Shown here in pieces: positions 49,747 to 61,223 of a DNA stretch of 64,000 bases. Location of the stretch: NCBI RefSeq assembly GCF_036324505.1, contig NC_086355.1, positions 22,965,018-23,029,017 of the forward strand. Reading direction: 5' to 3'. Numbering within the stretch: the first letter of the stretch is position 1; every line of letters starts with the position of its first letter. The notes below the pieces were generated by a model. The model did no database searches and was not told where the DNA came from. It worked only from the letters and a program-made list of their open reading frames with translations. The translations under genes were made by a program, and so were the position numbers. This DNA is from Eleginops maclovinus (taxonomy: Eukaryota > Chordata > Actinopteri > Perciformes > Eleginopidae).

Positions 49747-51550
49747 CCAGCACCCAACAGCAGACTGGATGGTGACCAGAGTGGAGCATGTATCAGATAG
49801 AGAAACAGATCGTTTTCTTACAGTGGAGATCAAAATATGTTTCATGAAAGTCAGAGTGGTTGGCATATTAAGTTTCCTACAAAACATTTTCTTCAAATGA
49901 ATGCAAATTGCCTGTAAAGTTCATGAACATTATTTTCAGGAGACAGCGTGTAAGTTGGAGTATGGAAATTACAACCGATGCCATTTACTGCAACACGGCT
50001 GTCATCTGCTTGTGGTTTGGTAAGAGGTGTAAAAAGGCCAGGGGAATAATTGGCCTCCACCTTTGCACACATTTTAACGCCCACACACAAAGGAGACTGA
50101 GCTTCAAATACAGAACACACACCTGCATACACACATCAATGCAGGTAAACGCACTTTCACTCCCCTCAGATTCAATTTACTGACCTCAGGGAGAAACTCA
50201 AAGAACATAAGTCCTGTGCTTCACAGGCAGGCTGGAAATCAGGATGTGAATAGACAGAGAGAGACAGATCGAGGACAAGTGGAAAGACAGACAGGCTGGG
50301 AAACAGAGAGAGGCAAGGAGATGGATTGAAGGGGGATCGACTGGAGGGATAAAAGAGAGAGGAGAGACAGACAGAGACGGGGTTGGGGGGGGATGGAGGA
50401 GAAGATGAAAGATTAAGTAGCATGGAAGAATGTTAAGTGTAGCTTAAGCGTGTGTACAGAACCGGGGATTTATGGGTAGCTCACGCTCAGGGCAAAATAG
50501 TTTCAGAATTATTAAACGACTTCAATTAAAGTAATATAAGGGGAGAGAGGCAGTGTGGGGGGGAACGCTCCTCACACCCCTCCATCAACTTTGATTTATG
50601 AATACCCTCTTTTCTTTTCGTCTCTTCTTCCTGCAGTCCGTTCGTCATGAACTTTTTAATTTAGGTCTACATGATGGAAAAATGTCCCTGTGTTACAATG
50701 TAGACGAGCAGAATATACAAGCACTTCAATTACCCAAAAAGTGTCCTGGGGTATAAAAATATATATATATATATATATTACTACAATTTACTAATTGCTG
50801 CTCTGGAAATTTTATACAAACCCTAAGTTCAAATAAAGATGTAAAAATGATTTGCAAAAGAATATCACGACATGTACCCTGGTCAAATGAGTAAGTAATG
50901 GGAGAGGAGCCAAGACATGTCGCTGTAGACACCAGCTATCCACCAAGGAAGGGGGGGTGAGTGCTTGAGTCAATTAAGTTTGAACTTCTTCAACTTGCCC
51001 TAGCAGCATGCTGCGTAACCATGGCAACAGCAGAAACCAAACAGTGGAGAAAGATTGGGAGCTAATTTTATTGCTATCTGAAAATCCTAAAATCTTACAC
51101 CTCCTCAGCAGAATTCAGTAAAAAACATCCTGTTCTCTGCGATATATCACACATGTATGTTTGAACATGGCTTCACAATTAAGCAAATACATGTGAACCC
51201 TGGTACATATGGTGAGCGTGACATTGGACCTAATGCAGCAACCTCCTCTAATGTTCTCTTTTAGGTTGTTGACATGTGAAAGAGGACCTAATGCTCCACC
51301 AAACGCTCTAAACAATGCAGATCGGCTCTCACACCAGGTGTGCTGGATGATGAATGGCTTTTGATCACAAATTGGAGGCGCTTGGCAGGTTGGGTATTTT
51401 TAGCCTAGGAAACGCCCTTAAACACTGTAAAAAGGCAGGTGTTGAGCTGTGTGCAAATACCCTGAGACATGCCTAAGAATTTCGGAGGTTCCAACAAAAA
51501 AATTGCAGTGAGAAGAAGAGCAGATTCAGCAGAAGGGCAATTCATGTGCT
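49747..51550. other. No gene seen
   Basis: A GA-rich patch lies at 50250-50400 and a short (TA)n at 50757-50779. An acceptor-like TTCTTCCTGCAG lies near 50635 but no coding exon follows. No repeat family recognised. Confidence 0.5.
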
Positions 51551-51554
51551 GTTA

Positions 51555-52066
51555 AATATACCAAAAGAGGCGGCTTTTTGAGGTTTTCCCTTTCCTGCAG
51601 TTTGTCCTACAGGTGTTTGTGTATGTAAATGGTCTGCAAAGGCTAAAATCCCTACAGAAGCAGTTTCTCTTCCACACACTTCATCCGTAATGTTGTGACA
51701 TCAGAAACACTCCAGCTTCTATTGGCTAGCGCTTCAACACATTGCACATGATAGGTTATGGGGTGGGACATCTCTAAGCATTTGATCAATCTCAACAGAG
51801 CCGGCCAGCTATCCAATCAGAGCAGACTGGGCTCTGGTGACTTTTCACTCAGGGTGAAAAGAGGTGCTGTAGTACAGGCAGTATGAGAAACATAAAGAGC
51901 TTTTTGAACATTAAAGCATGGAGTCCCAAAATAAAAATAAATGCACCTTCCATATTTCAAGTCTGTTCGGGAACTTGAACTGGCGACCCTACGATTCCCA
52001 GTCCAAGCCCCTACTGACTGAGCCACTGCTGGACCTGAAGGTGAGCATAACAAGGCGCCTCCCTTT
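51555..52066 (+). mobile_element. TTAA-type miniature element, copy 5, with a SINE insert
   Basis: Nearly complete. It starts AAAAGAGGCGGCTTTTTGAG, continues with TGTAAATGGTCTGCAAAGGC, GCTTCTATTGGCTAGCGCTT, CAATCAGAGCAGACTGGGCT and AACATTAAAGCATGGAG. It breaks at about 51922 and resumes at 52033 with ACCTGAAGGTGAGCATAACA then AGGCGCC. Terminal TTAA is mutated on both sides. Confidence 0.65.
51922..52033 (-). mobile_element. tRNA-derived SINE nested in the TTAA-type element
   Basis: On the minus strand it begins CCAGCAGTGGCTCAGTCAGT (A-box-like) and has CCAGTTCAAGTTCCCG (B-box-like) about 50 bases later. It runs on to GACTTGAAATATGGAAGGTG and an A/T-rich tail (TTTATTTTTATTTTGGGA). This layout is typical of common fish tRNA SINEs. 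It replaced about 35 bases of the host element. Confidence 0.62.
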
Positions 52067-52854
52067 ATTTGAATACATTCATCATTATAAATGTTGGTGA
52101 ATGTAAATAGCAAAATGTGTTATTCATAAGCACTTTTCTTAGTTTTGAGCTACATCCTTACACATTGAAATAATTGATGACATTAGAGCAGGCGGGAGCA
52201 TAGACAAACAAGTACCTACTAAATAGAAAGAAAAAACACTTAAATCTATCGCGTCCTCAGGGAGTTTAAATGAGACTAGCTGGATTCTTTCCTCCAGGTC
52301 AGGGGTAAATAGTCTCGCCCTCCACTCGTCCCTGCAGACCCCTGTTCCACGTTTCTAGCCGGACATCTGAATCACTTTGTAGTAAAAGTGTCCTGAAAGG
52401 CGATCGGTCCATGAACGCTCCCCGGGGGGCCTAAGGAGATGTGTTTTCAAACCATGGGATTAGCACTATGTCACCAGCTCTGCAGTCGCTGACACAGTCC
52501 ATCCCGGTCCAGATGGCCCTCTCAATTTCACCCCCTTGTAATTGCAAGTTACAAGTCGATGAAGCTGCAATTTATGTATTCTCTCCAGGGTCTCCAAACC
52601 ACTGACCACTGGTGTTTTTTTTTTTATGAATGCATATGTGTATGTAATTTGTTCGCCCCTTGCCAGTGTTACAGGCTTTACGGTCCAGTTTAAGGGCCGT
52701 CATTTGGAGGTTACAAGCTTGGGCCCCCGGCCAGCTGGACTGTGCATATTTGATTGTAATCACGCAGGACTTCTCATAAAACAGACTCATTTGGGAAGCA
52801 TTGACACAGGCCTTACTACAAAACTGCAATGTTGAACAGAATTAAATGTTATTT
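52067..52854. other. No gene seen; low-repeat stretch
   Basis: The 52250-52810 segment is of higher GC than its surroundings and shows no repeat family. Its frames (85 and 69 residues, antisense to each other) have no domain. It could be ordinary unique DNA or a conserved non-coding element. Confidence 0.4.
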
Positions 52855-53010
52855 TTTTATTTCTGTATTAATTGAAAACAATAATATTGATTTAAAACAA
52901 ATATTTTTTAAACAAAATATTGTTCCTTTCAACTAACCTAATACTTTTTTTGTAAAAGTCTGTTCCCCTCATACATTTAATCAAAGTTTCAGTGTTTTCA
53001 GTGCTAGTGG
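52855..53010 (-). mobile_element. Palindromic miniature element, copy 3
   Basis: ACAATAATATTGATTTAAAA, TGTTCCTTTCAACTAACCTA and CATTTAATCAAAGTTTCAGT followed by GTTTTCAGTG match the element at 29950-30200 and close with the inverse of its terminus. Confidence 0.55.
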
Positions 53011-53303
53011 TGGACATCAGCTAATGACAGAAATAATTTATTGGAGGCGAAATAAATCCAACAAGTGCTATGAAGACTGGATGGAATGATGGATGGATGA
53101 ATAAATTGCTGAACGGACATTTTTTCTCCCATAGTTGGCTAAATTCAGCTTCCTATTCAAATTATATTGAAATATTAACAGCTACCAAAGTACTGACATT
53201 TCCATTTCTGTCGAGATTGTGTGTGTTCAGTTCAGTGTATCTGCATAATTCATAAAATTCTCTAATCCTACATTCAGGCTTCTCTATATGTGAGCATATT
53301 TCA

Positions 53304-53304
<1 letters not shown>
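53011..53304. other. No gene seen
   Basis: AT-rich sequence between a miniature element and a microsatellite. Nothing recognised. Confidence 0.5.

Positions 53305-53384
<80 letters not shown>
53305..53384. repeat. (CA)n microsatellite
   Basis: About 40 uninterrupted CA units. The minus-strand Cys/Val frame is an artefact. Confidence 0.95.
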
Positions 53385-53390
<6 letters not shown>

Positions 53391-54078
53391 TAACACTGTA
53401 CCAACGGGCTTGTGATGTACCCTGTTCCTACCAGACTTCATGTTAGCCTGTTACCAGCCAGTCAAGACATCTGCCAATTGCACGTCCAATGCGAGCGACA
53501 GAAGCACGGGCCGGCATCAGAACAATGTTGGCCGGCGGATCAAAGTGCTTCTGAGGAAATGCCACCAGGGCTAATTGGTATCGTCAGTGTCTAGGTCCCA
53601 GCTGGGATCAAACGGGGCAGACGGGAGAGGCCTGATAGCTGAGATAAAGTAGCTAAGTAAGGGGCTGGCGCGTGAAACATAATGACACGCTATTTAGTGA
53701 TTCAATTTTCTATGTATGGCCATGGATAAGAGCCATGAAAAAGTGGTATGGACTCATCTATGGCCGATAATTTCCGATTTATATCTGGTGGGAAATTACC
53801 GCCACGGCTGATTACTGTGGAATGGAATGAGTGACAAGGAGACACTCAGAGCAAAAGATTTAAATAAGTCAAAAAGACTTTGAGTCAAAATGATATTTAA
53901 CTGCATGCTTTTTGTTGTTGTACACCCAATAAATGCTCTGTTAATAACATGCAATCTCTTTAAGTAAACAATTGTTTTGCTTTATTGCTCCCCATTATCT
54001 GCATACTACACATAGCAATGTTTTTCTGGTTATTATTTTATTATTTTAAAAGGCAATCATTCTCAACATTTTTACGCA
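53385..54078. other. No gene; possible conserved non-coding stretch
   Basis: Bases 53410-53850 are repeat-free, balanced in composition and lack a long open frame. They contain several homeodomain-like TAAT cores and a block around TATGGACTCATCTATGGCCG and GGGAAATTACCGCCACGGCT that looks constrained rather than drifting. This is an impression only. Confidence 0.25.
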
Positions 54079-54284
54079 GTTGACCAATCACAACAGAGTC
54101 GGCCAGCTAACCAATCAGAGCAGACTGGGCTCTGGTTTCAGACAGAGGGTGAAAAAAGGTGCTGCAGCACAGGCAGTATGAGAAAAATAAAGAGCTTTCT
54201 GAACATTAAAGCATGGAGACATGTCCCAGTAGAGGTACTAAACACAAATATGAACCTGAAATGAGCAGAATATGTTCTCTTTAA
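54079..54284 (+). mobile_element. TTAA-type miniature element, copy 6
   Basis: Right half only: GTTGACCAATCACAACAGAG, GCTAACCAATCAGAGCAGAC, GCTGCAGCACAGGCAGTATG and AACATTAAAGCATGGAGACA, ending ATATGTTCTCTTTAA with TTAA at 54281-54284. Confidence 0.65.
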
Positions 54285-55918
54285 TGGGGGGTTGGATGTC
54301 AGCAGCAAATGACCAACTGTCTTTTCTGTAAAAAATGTAAAAACAGCAGCGTTTTTGTTGCACTAGCATATACAAAAATCCCTTTTCAATTATTTTGTTA
54401 ACTTAACAATGTGGGAAAAATGTGATTTTTTTTTGAGCACATACATTAACTCCTTTATGCACAATGTTAATACATACATTATTTTTTAAATTGCTTTGAC
54501 TTGTACACCCTCTTCTTTATTTCATGCTGTGTTTCACTGTTGCACAACTATTGTCATTTTTTGACAGTTTAATGATTGATTACATTTGACGTCACACTTA
54601 TTTGGTTCCTTACTTGGTGTTTGGTTTACAAATGTAAGAAAATGTCTGGTAATGTAAGAGCCACACCCTGTGAGTCTTCTCAGGTTTGCTCCAGGAATAC
54701 ATGTGACATTGAAACATGCTGTAGGATCACGCATTCATTCAAAGCTCCTCAAACTGCCTAAACCTTACCTCCACATGCCTCTGGCCCACTAACAAATTCC
54801 TCTATCCACAGTGTACAGAGTCTGCATAAATCCATCATCCTGTGAGAACACACTCTGACACTTCTTTTGTATGAAGAGTCTGTGGAGATGATGACATCAC
54901 CAGGTCCCTTTGTTGTGAGCTGGAGCAAAAAATATCCCACAAATCCACGTGAAAATGTATAAGTTTACATAAAAATCTCACTTTTCTTTTAACAGGCCTC
55001 TCCCGCCCACTGTCACAGGGCCATATATAACCCTTTCCTAAACATTTGAACTCCTACTTCAGAGGGAAGGAACGGCGCCAGAGTGGCCTGTTATGTTTTA
55101 TTAGTGTGTCAAAACTCGTATTGATTGAGGGCATGATTGAAAGCACTGAATATAGCCTTAGAACGTAAAAGACAAATTGAAACAGACTGTGTGTACCCAG
55201 ATGTGTAGAAAAAGGGAAAGTGCATGAGCAGTTGTACTTTTACATTTGTATATGGCATTTCTGAAAGGACAAAGATGTCAGACACCCGGAAAAAACTGCA
55301 GCACGATACAGCAAAACAAATCCCAGTGAAAAATGGCTCCCCATGCCAAAGCTATACTTCTTTATTTATAGCCCAAAGAGTGACATTTTCACAACGCTGC
55401 CACCAACCATGAAATTTTCCCTCTATATTTTGCCAAGGAATGGTTAGTTGCAGAGACAAGAGAGAGGTATGAGGGCGGTGAAGGGAGAGAAGAAGTTGAT
55501 TCATTACATAGGGAGCACAAGCATTCTTCGTTTTCATGAAGGCTTCTCGTGTTTTTAAATGTTGATAAGGTTTCCTGTCGTCTCCCCATGCTTGCCAGCA
55601 GGTGCTTGACTCGATCATTGTCTGCTTTAAAGGGAGACACAGGGGAGTGCCCAAGGAAGTGGACAGGAGCCCGCCACAGAGAAGAAGAAACGCCTCCATT
55701 GGTTAACATTTCTGCCACGGGAAAGGCTACAGGTACAGTACGTGCACACTGGTACTGCTAGGGCAATGCCAGTGACTGACTGTATTGGGAATGTAGTGTG
55801 CAAAGAGTAAAGAGCTGTATTTTACATAAATCTCCTTTAAAAAGTTATTTTGCATCTCAGGTTTCCCGACTTAGACAGCTGGTGTTCAATTCAGTGATAC
55901 TATAATCAGCCCATTTGA
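54285..55918. other. No gene seen
   Basis: Antisense frame pairs at 55352-55718 have no domain. No repeat family recognised. Confidence 0.5.
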
Positions 55919-56261
55919 TTAAAGAGGCCTTACTACGCTTTTTGGAGTTTTGCTTTTCCTGTAGTTCTATAGGTTTTTGTGCATGTAAATGGTCTGCAAA
56001 GGCATTATTTGCACAAGCCAAAGTTCCCTCTATACAGAGTTCTGTGCCACACAGCCCCCCCCCCCCCCCCTGTCTGAAATGCCCCGGTTTGGACTCCTTG
56101 GTTTACTTGCATAACATAGTGACATCCCTATGTAAAACTTGTGCTTCTATAAAGAGATAACAATAAAGAGCTTTCTGAACATTAAAGCATGGACCCATAT
56201 CATAGTAGAGAAACACAATACCACTATAAATGGGGAAATTAGCATGAGAGGGCGTCTTTAA
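55919..56261 (+). mobile_element. TTAA-type miniature element, copy 7, both ends present
   Basis: TTAAAGAGGCCTTACTACGC starts the element (TTAA at 55919-55922), and GCATGAGAGGGCGTCTTTAA ends it (TTAA at 56258-56261). The ends are imperfect inverted repeats. A run of about 16 C lies at 56055-56070, followed by GACATCCCTATGTAAAAC and GCTTCTATA. The core with the CCAATCAGAGCAGAC block is deleted. This copy best shows the TTAA flanks that suggest a piggyBac- or Kolobok-type mobiliser. Confidence 0.68.
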
Positions 56262-58478
56262 GGCATTTTTTACAAATTAAATTCCTCAACATTTTTTTGC
56301 TTTGAATTATCGATTAATACAGGAAAATTCTGTAAGGAAGAAGGACATTAGTGGTTGAAAAAGCATGAGAGTGAATCTTGAATTTTCTTTTTGTACAGCA
56401 TTAGTTTAAAAGCATTGCACTCCTCTGACATTGTGGAAGTCTTGAAGGACGGTTGAAAAACAGATCAGAATTGATTCAGCAGAACGTCTTAAATCATATA
56501 TTTTACTCTTACTGTTTTTCCTTTTTTAAATCTGGAGCCTGCATTACCCATAATGCCGCTGGACCAGTGTGGTATGATTTGAATGTAAAAAGCTGGTGGC
56601 GGCAAATGTAACCTTTCGCTGCAAATATCAAGCAGACTCAAGTGACATCACTGGAGGACAGTAATCAGATGTTACACAGCTCCCTCTGGAGACACTAAAG
56701 GCTTTATCCATCTTTTGTTCACTTATGCAGCGATGCTTCCCACTTTGATGTGAAAAATCAGTGACAAGCAGTGAAAAGCAACTTTTTCACAATACATCTT
56801 ATGGTAAATCTCCAATCAAACCTTTAAGGAAGGAGAATCAAAATACTCTAAAGCATATTCTAATTATGGTGCCATATTCATACAAGCAATAAACCACAGA
56901 TTTCTCTTTAAATACTTTGTTAAAAAACGGCCTAAAAGTCAGTTCCTTATGTTAGTTTTTAAACAAAACATAAATCAGGAAACTTTATAGGAGAGAGCCT
57001 CCTTCTGAAAAGATCTCTCCTCACTGACCTCACGACACACAACAATAATTATGATCCAATTAAAGCCTGTGAGTGACGTCCTAATTGCACCCCACACATT
57101 TGTTACACTCTTTTAGCCAGCTGAACGGAAAATATTGCTCTTGTCTAGCATCTCTACTGAAACTAATGCAATTTTAATTAAAGTTTTCTTTCCACAGAAG
57201 CCCTCCCTGCTTTGTCCTTGGAGGTAACAAGTTCAGGCATGTGCTGGAGGTATCGCATTAAGCTGCCAAGACAGTAACAAATAACTTAGTGGTTATCATG
57301 ACTCAGCGTGCAGATATTCCTGGTATCCAGTTAACTGCATTTGCTCACCACAAAAAATGTTGATCACTTATGCAAAGTCAGTGTTTACATTGCTTGTCAC
57401 ACCCAACACTCATTTGAGCCTGACAGGGGTGGTCGGGCGAGGCAAAAAGCTGGCTCCTTAGAATGTTTTTTAGAAAATATTTGATTTGTTGGAAGATTCC
57501 GTGTGAAATCAGAATGTAGCAGTGACTCAGGAATGTGTTTCTGTTAGCTCATAGCTGCTTGGTCACGGCTATCACATCCCAGTGCGAACACATGATGGGT
57601 TTATCTCCTGATATAAGATGTCTTGAAACAGATGTCACACCGCAAGCTTACTGTAAATCTCAGATTCCCCTGACATCAGGGTCTTCTGAGATTTAACAGT
57701 CTGCTGCAGTACCGTGATGATTCATTTCACATGTGCGCTGACATCAGACAAGGTCTACCGTGGGCGTTAAAAAATGATAAAAACCTTAAAGAAAGACGTT
57801 TCTGTTTTGGGTGATTTTAAGGTTGGGCAGATTTTTATGTGGCCCAGATGGCAGTGAATCCCCAAAAAACAAGTAACTGTAGACATAATCATATTACTGT
57901 AATTACTTAATGGGGATTTCTAAGATCTGTATGTTAAAATACATTTTAAAATGAAGATCAATTTATCGTAGGGAGAGCCTTCCTTTTATTTTGGGTTTTT
58001 ATTTAGGCTACTTTCATTATTATAATTATTTTTCCTTTTTTTATACTTCATATATCACACTCCTCCATCCTCTTCCTGCACATGCCCATGTAGGCAAAAC
58101 AGAACACAACATCTTTAGTTAGATCAAGATAACTTAAACAACAAAAAACATATATTTTAATTAAATTCAGTATGGAAACCTTCATAAAAATAAATAAATA
58201 CTATATTTGCTTTGAATTCATATTTAAAACTGAATTTAAAGCAAATATAGTATTTACTTACTTTTGAAGTAACTTTTGGGTTATTTGGTATATTGACTGT
58301 TGTTTTTTTATTTATGCCTTTTCATGTATTTATATATATCAATGTATGTATATAAGTTTGGCCGTACAGGTTTGTATGTACAGTATATACCTTTACTATT
58401 GTATACCTCTGGATTTTGGGATTGTCTGTACACACACAAACTTAAAGACAATAATGCTGACTTTGACTAAACTACTAT
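56262..58478. other. No gene seen
   Basis: The part at 57000-57380 is repeat-free and contains AATTATGATCCAATTAAAGC and TGAGTGACGTCCTAATTGCA, which read like clustered homeodomain and CRE-like sites, but I cannot support an element. Near 58160-58265 a short inverted pair (ATAGTATTTACTTACTTTTG region) frames GAATTCATATTTAAAACTGA. No coding signal. Confidence 0.45.
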
Positions 58479-58487
58479 TCTGTAGGC

Positions 58488-60823
58488 CAGAGGTATCCAA
58501 TGTACGGCCCGCGGGCCAACTGCGGCCCGGGATCCATTTTTTATTGGCCCAGAGCAAATTCTAGAAATAGAATGGAACGTGGACCACACATGAAGCTTGT
58601 GCTTCACTGTAATGTACTTCTTAGTTTGACCAGTAGAGAGAGCTACACATTATCTGCAGTCCTAAGGCAGCTTCTCCACAAAAAAAAAATGTATCAAAGA
58701 AAAAAATTGCCGCGCCAGGACCAAAAATGGCAGAACCAAAGAAACGCAAGATAGCAAGTTAATGCAGAACATTTCAGACAAGGTGGGAAAATAAATATTT
58801 CTTCAAAGAAGTCAGGGGAAGTGTGTCTGTTTGATTTGCAATGAAACGGTTGCAGTGATGAAACAGTATAATGTACGACGACACTACGAAACCAAGCATC
58901 CGACCTACACATCCTACACTGCTGCTGAGCGAGAGGAGAAAGTAAAGCAAATGGCAGCTAGCCTGCAGGCTCAACAACAGTACTTTTACCGTGCTAACAA
59001 AACACAAGAAAATGCTACAATAGCCAGCTACGAGGTAGCTCAACTCATAGCGCGACACAGGAAAGCTTTCTCAGACGGTGACTTTCTTAAACAGTGCCTC
59101 ACTAAATATATCCTCGCTGGAATAATGTGCCCAGAAAAGATGCAGGAATTCAACAACGTGAGCAGGTCCAGAAACATAATTGTGCGGCGAATCAAAGACT
59201 TGTCAGCTAACTTACAAAATCAAGTGTCACATAAAGCTTGTGCTTTTGATTTTTACTCGGTTGCATGTGATGAAAGCACAGATGCCACAGACACCGCACA
59301 ACTTTACATTTTTTTGCAGGGAGTTGACGATAACTTTGGCCTTACGGAGGAGCTGCTTGATCTTCGGAGTCTAAAGGGGACAACAACAGGTAATGACATT
59401 TTTGAAGCAGTGTCAGGTGCATTGACACAATTTGACTTAAATGGGACAAGCTGTGTGGAGTTGCAACGGATGGGGCTCCAGCTATGACCGGCACGCACAA
59501 AGGAATGGCATCTATGGTGTGCGACAAGGTGCAAGAGAGTGGAGGCGAGGCTGTTAAATTGCACTGTATCATCCACCAAGAAGCTCTCTGTGCCAAGACA
59601 GTCCAGCTTGGCGATGTGATGACCACAGTTGTGAAAACTGTCAATATAATTAGAGCTCGAGGGCTCTACCAAAGAGAATTTCAAGCTTTCCTATCTGATG
59701 TCGATGCTGAATACAGGGATGTACTCTATCATTGTGATGTGCGCTGGCTTAGTTGTGGCTCCGTGCTGAAGCGGTTTTATTCCCTGAGGTCAGAAATTGA
59801 CCAGTTTTTGAAAGAGAAGGACCAACCTCTTCATGAACTGAGTGATCCTCTATGGTTGGCAGACCTGGCCTTTCTTGTTGATCTTACTGGTCATCTTAAC
59901 CCACTGAACAAGAGCCTTCAAGGCAAAGACCAGCTTGTAGCACAACTCTATGCATACATGAAAGCATTCTGTTCGAAGCTTTGTCTTTTTGAGACACAAC
60001 TACGCAACTTCAACCTTGCTCACTTCCCTACGCTGTCCAAAATGAAATGTGCTCATCCAAAGGCCGACCTTTCTGCAAAAAAGGGGAAATATGTGTCTGT
60101 GATCACATCTCTTATGACAGAATTCAATGCCATAATGCAATGCAAAAAGAATGACGAGTCTGTTTGGCACAACATACATATGCGAGCCAACATTTTCTAT
60201 GTTAACTCTGAACAAAAGCAGATTGAGAACCAAAATGACTGACAGCCATCTCTGTGATGTCCTTCACATCTCAACCACCAAACTTACTCCTGACCTGCCA
60301 GCCATCCTTCAGTCCAAAGCGCATCATCACTGCTCCCATTAAGTGCAACGCTGTTCACATTGTAGGTGAGTTAAAATATATTACACAGTATTTATGTGTT
60401 CAAAAGCCCAATTACTTAATAAATTCAGTCAATTAAAGTTGATAACATTTCCTAAAAAACGTTAGCTGATGTGTTCTATCTTAAATATAGCTTACCCTTC
60501 CCCTTGTCCGGCTGTGAAGGGGGTCCCCATCCTGACGAAGAAGCAATCTGAGACTGCTGTTTTGAGAATGAGCTGAAAAACCTTTTTGTAAAAAAATAAA
60601 AATGATAAATGAAAATCCATTAATGGAGTGATGGGATGTAGGCTGTTTTGTTTCTTTAAGTATATTAAATTATCAAGCTAAATGTACCTACTTTTGATTG
60701 ATTGATTTTGATTACTGTTAATACACTAGAGTGAGGCGTTTTACCTTAACTTTAGTGAGTGGCCCAAACTTTCGCATATTTTTCTGCATGTGGCCCTCAG
60801 TGAACAAAGTGTGGACACCCCTG
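58488..60823 (+). mobile_element. Charlie-like hAT transposon, complete but inactive
   Basis: Both ends are present. The left is CAGAGGTATCCAATGTACGG and the right ends GTGTGGACACCCCTG, whose inverse is CAGGGGTGTCCACAC. The 8-bp sequence CTGTAGGC flanks it perfectly (58480-58487 and 60824-60831), the hallmark of hAT transposition. The left subterminal region holds GGCCCGCGGGCCAACTGCGG, and the right holds TGTGGCCCTCAGTG. It encodes one transposase relic on the plus strand (58727-60342), now broken. Full-length autonomous relatives are longer, so this copy is internally shortened. Confidence 0.9.
58727..60342 (+). pseudogene. hAT (Charlie/GTF2IRD2-like) transposase, decayed
   Basis: The reading begins at ATG 58727 with MAEPKKRK, a basic start that resembles a nuclear-localisation signal. 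A BED-type zinc finger follows (CLIC, then HYETKH), next the hAT catalytic region with SVACDESTDATDTAQLYIF and the segment around ATDGAPAMTG, then HCIIHQEALCAK and DVRWLSCGSVLKRF. The last part, YICEPTFSMLTLNKSRLRTK and MTDSHLCDVL, is the C-terminal hAT dimerisation region. Damage includes a TAA at codon 12 (58760), frame breaks near 58820 and 59443, and a frame change near 60150. The linker expected before the C-terminal domain is too short there, so an internal deletion is likely. The clean frames are 58831-59487 and 59484-60242. The family resembles the domesticated GTF2IRD2 and ZBED-like proteins, but this copy shows only decay. Confidence 0.88.
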
Positions 60824-60830
60824 CTGTAGG

Positions 60831-61150
60831 CAGTGGTGATAAGTAACTAAGTACTTTACTTGAGTATTTCCATTTTATGCTCCTTAATATTTCTGCTGCA
60901 CTGTATTTCAAACATTATACCCTTACATGTTAATGATAGAAACAGGATAACATAATGTTAAATAACAATAAAAGATTGTGAAAGGAGTCATTGTGCATAT
61001 CTAGTGCTTTTACCTGATATTACTTCTGTACTTCTACTTAAAGTAAGTAACATTTTGCACTTAAGATTTCTACTTGTACTTCAGTATTTTAAGACCATAG
61101 TATTTCTACTTTTACTCAAATAAAATATCCGAGTACTTTTTCCAACTCTG
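60831..61150 (+). mobile_element. hAT-like miniature element, copy 4 (cut at its left edge)
   Basis: It starts CAGTGGTGATAAGTAACTAA and ends AGTACTTTTTCCAACTCTG. The right flank, TCTGTGGG (61151-61158), matches TCTGTAGG at 58479-58486, on the far side of the Charlie insertion, in 7 of 8 positions. The element is therefore intact apart from the 2.3-kb insertion that separates it from its left target duplication. Confidence 0.75.
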
Positions 61151-61223
61151 TCTGTGGGCCTAGTCAATCATTTTATTCACACTTAAGTAAAAGCCATTTA
61201 ATTGACATTTTTAGTATTTATTT

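Noticed and set aside
59304..59684. Minus-strand frames of 126 and 100 residues
   Set aside because: They are antisense shadows of the hAT transposase relic on the plus strand.
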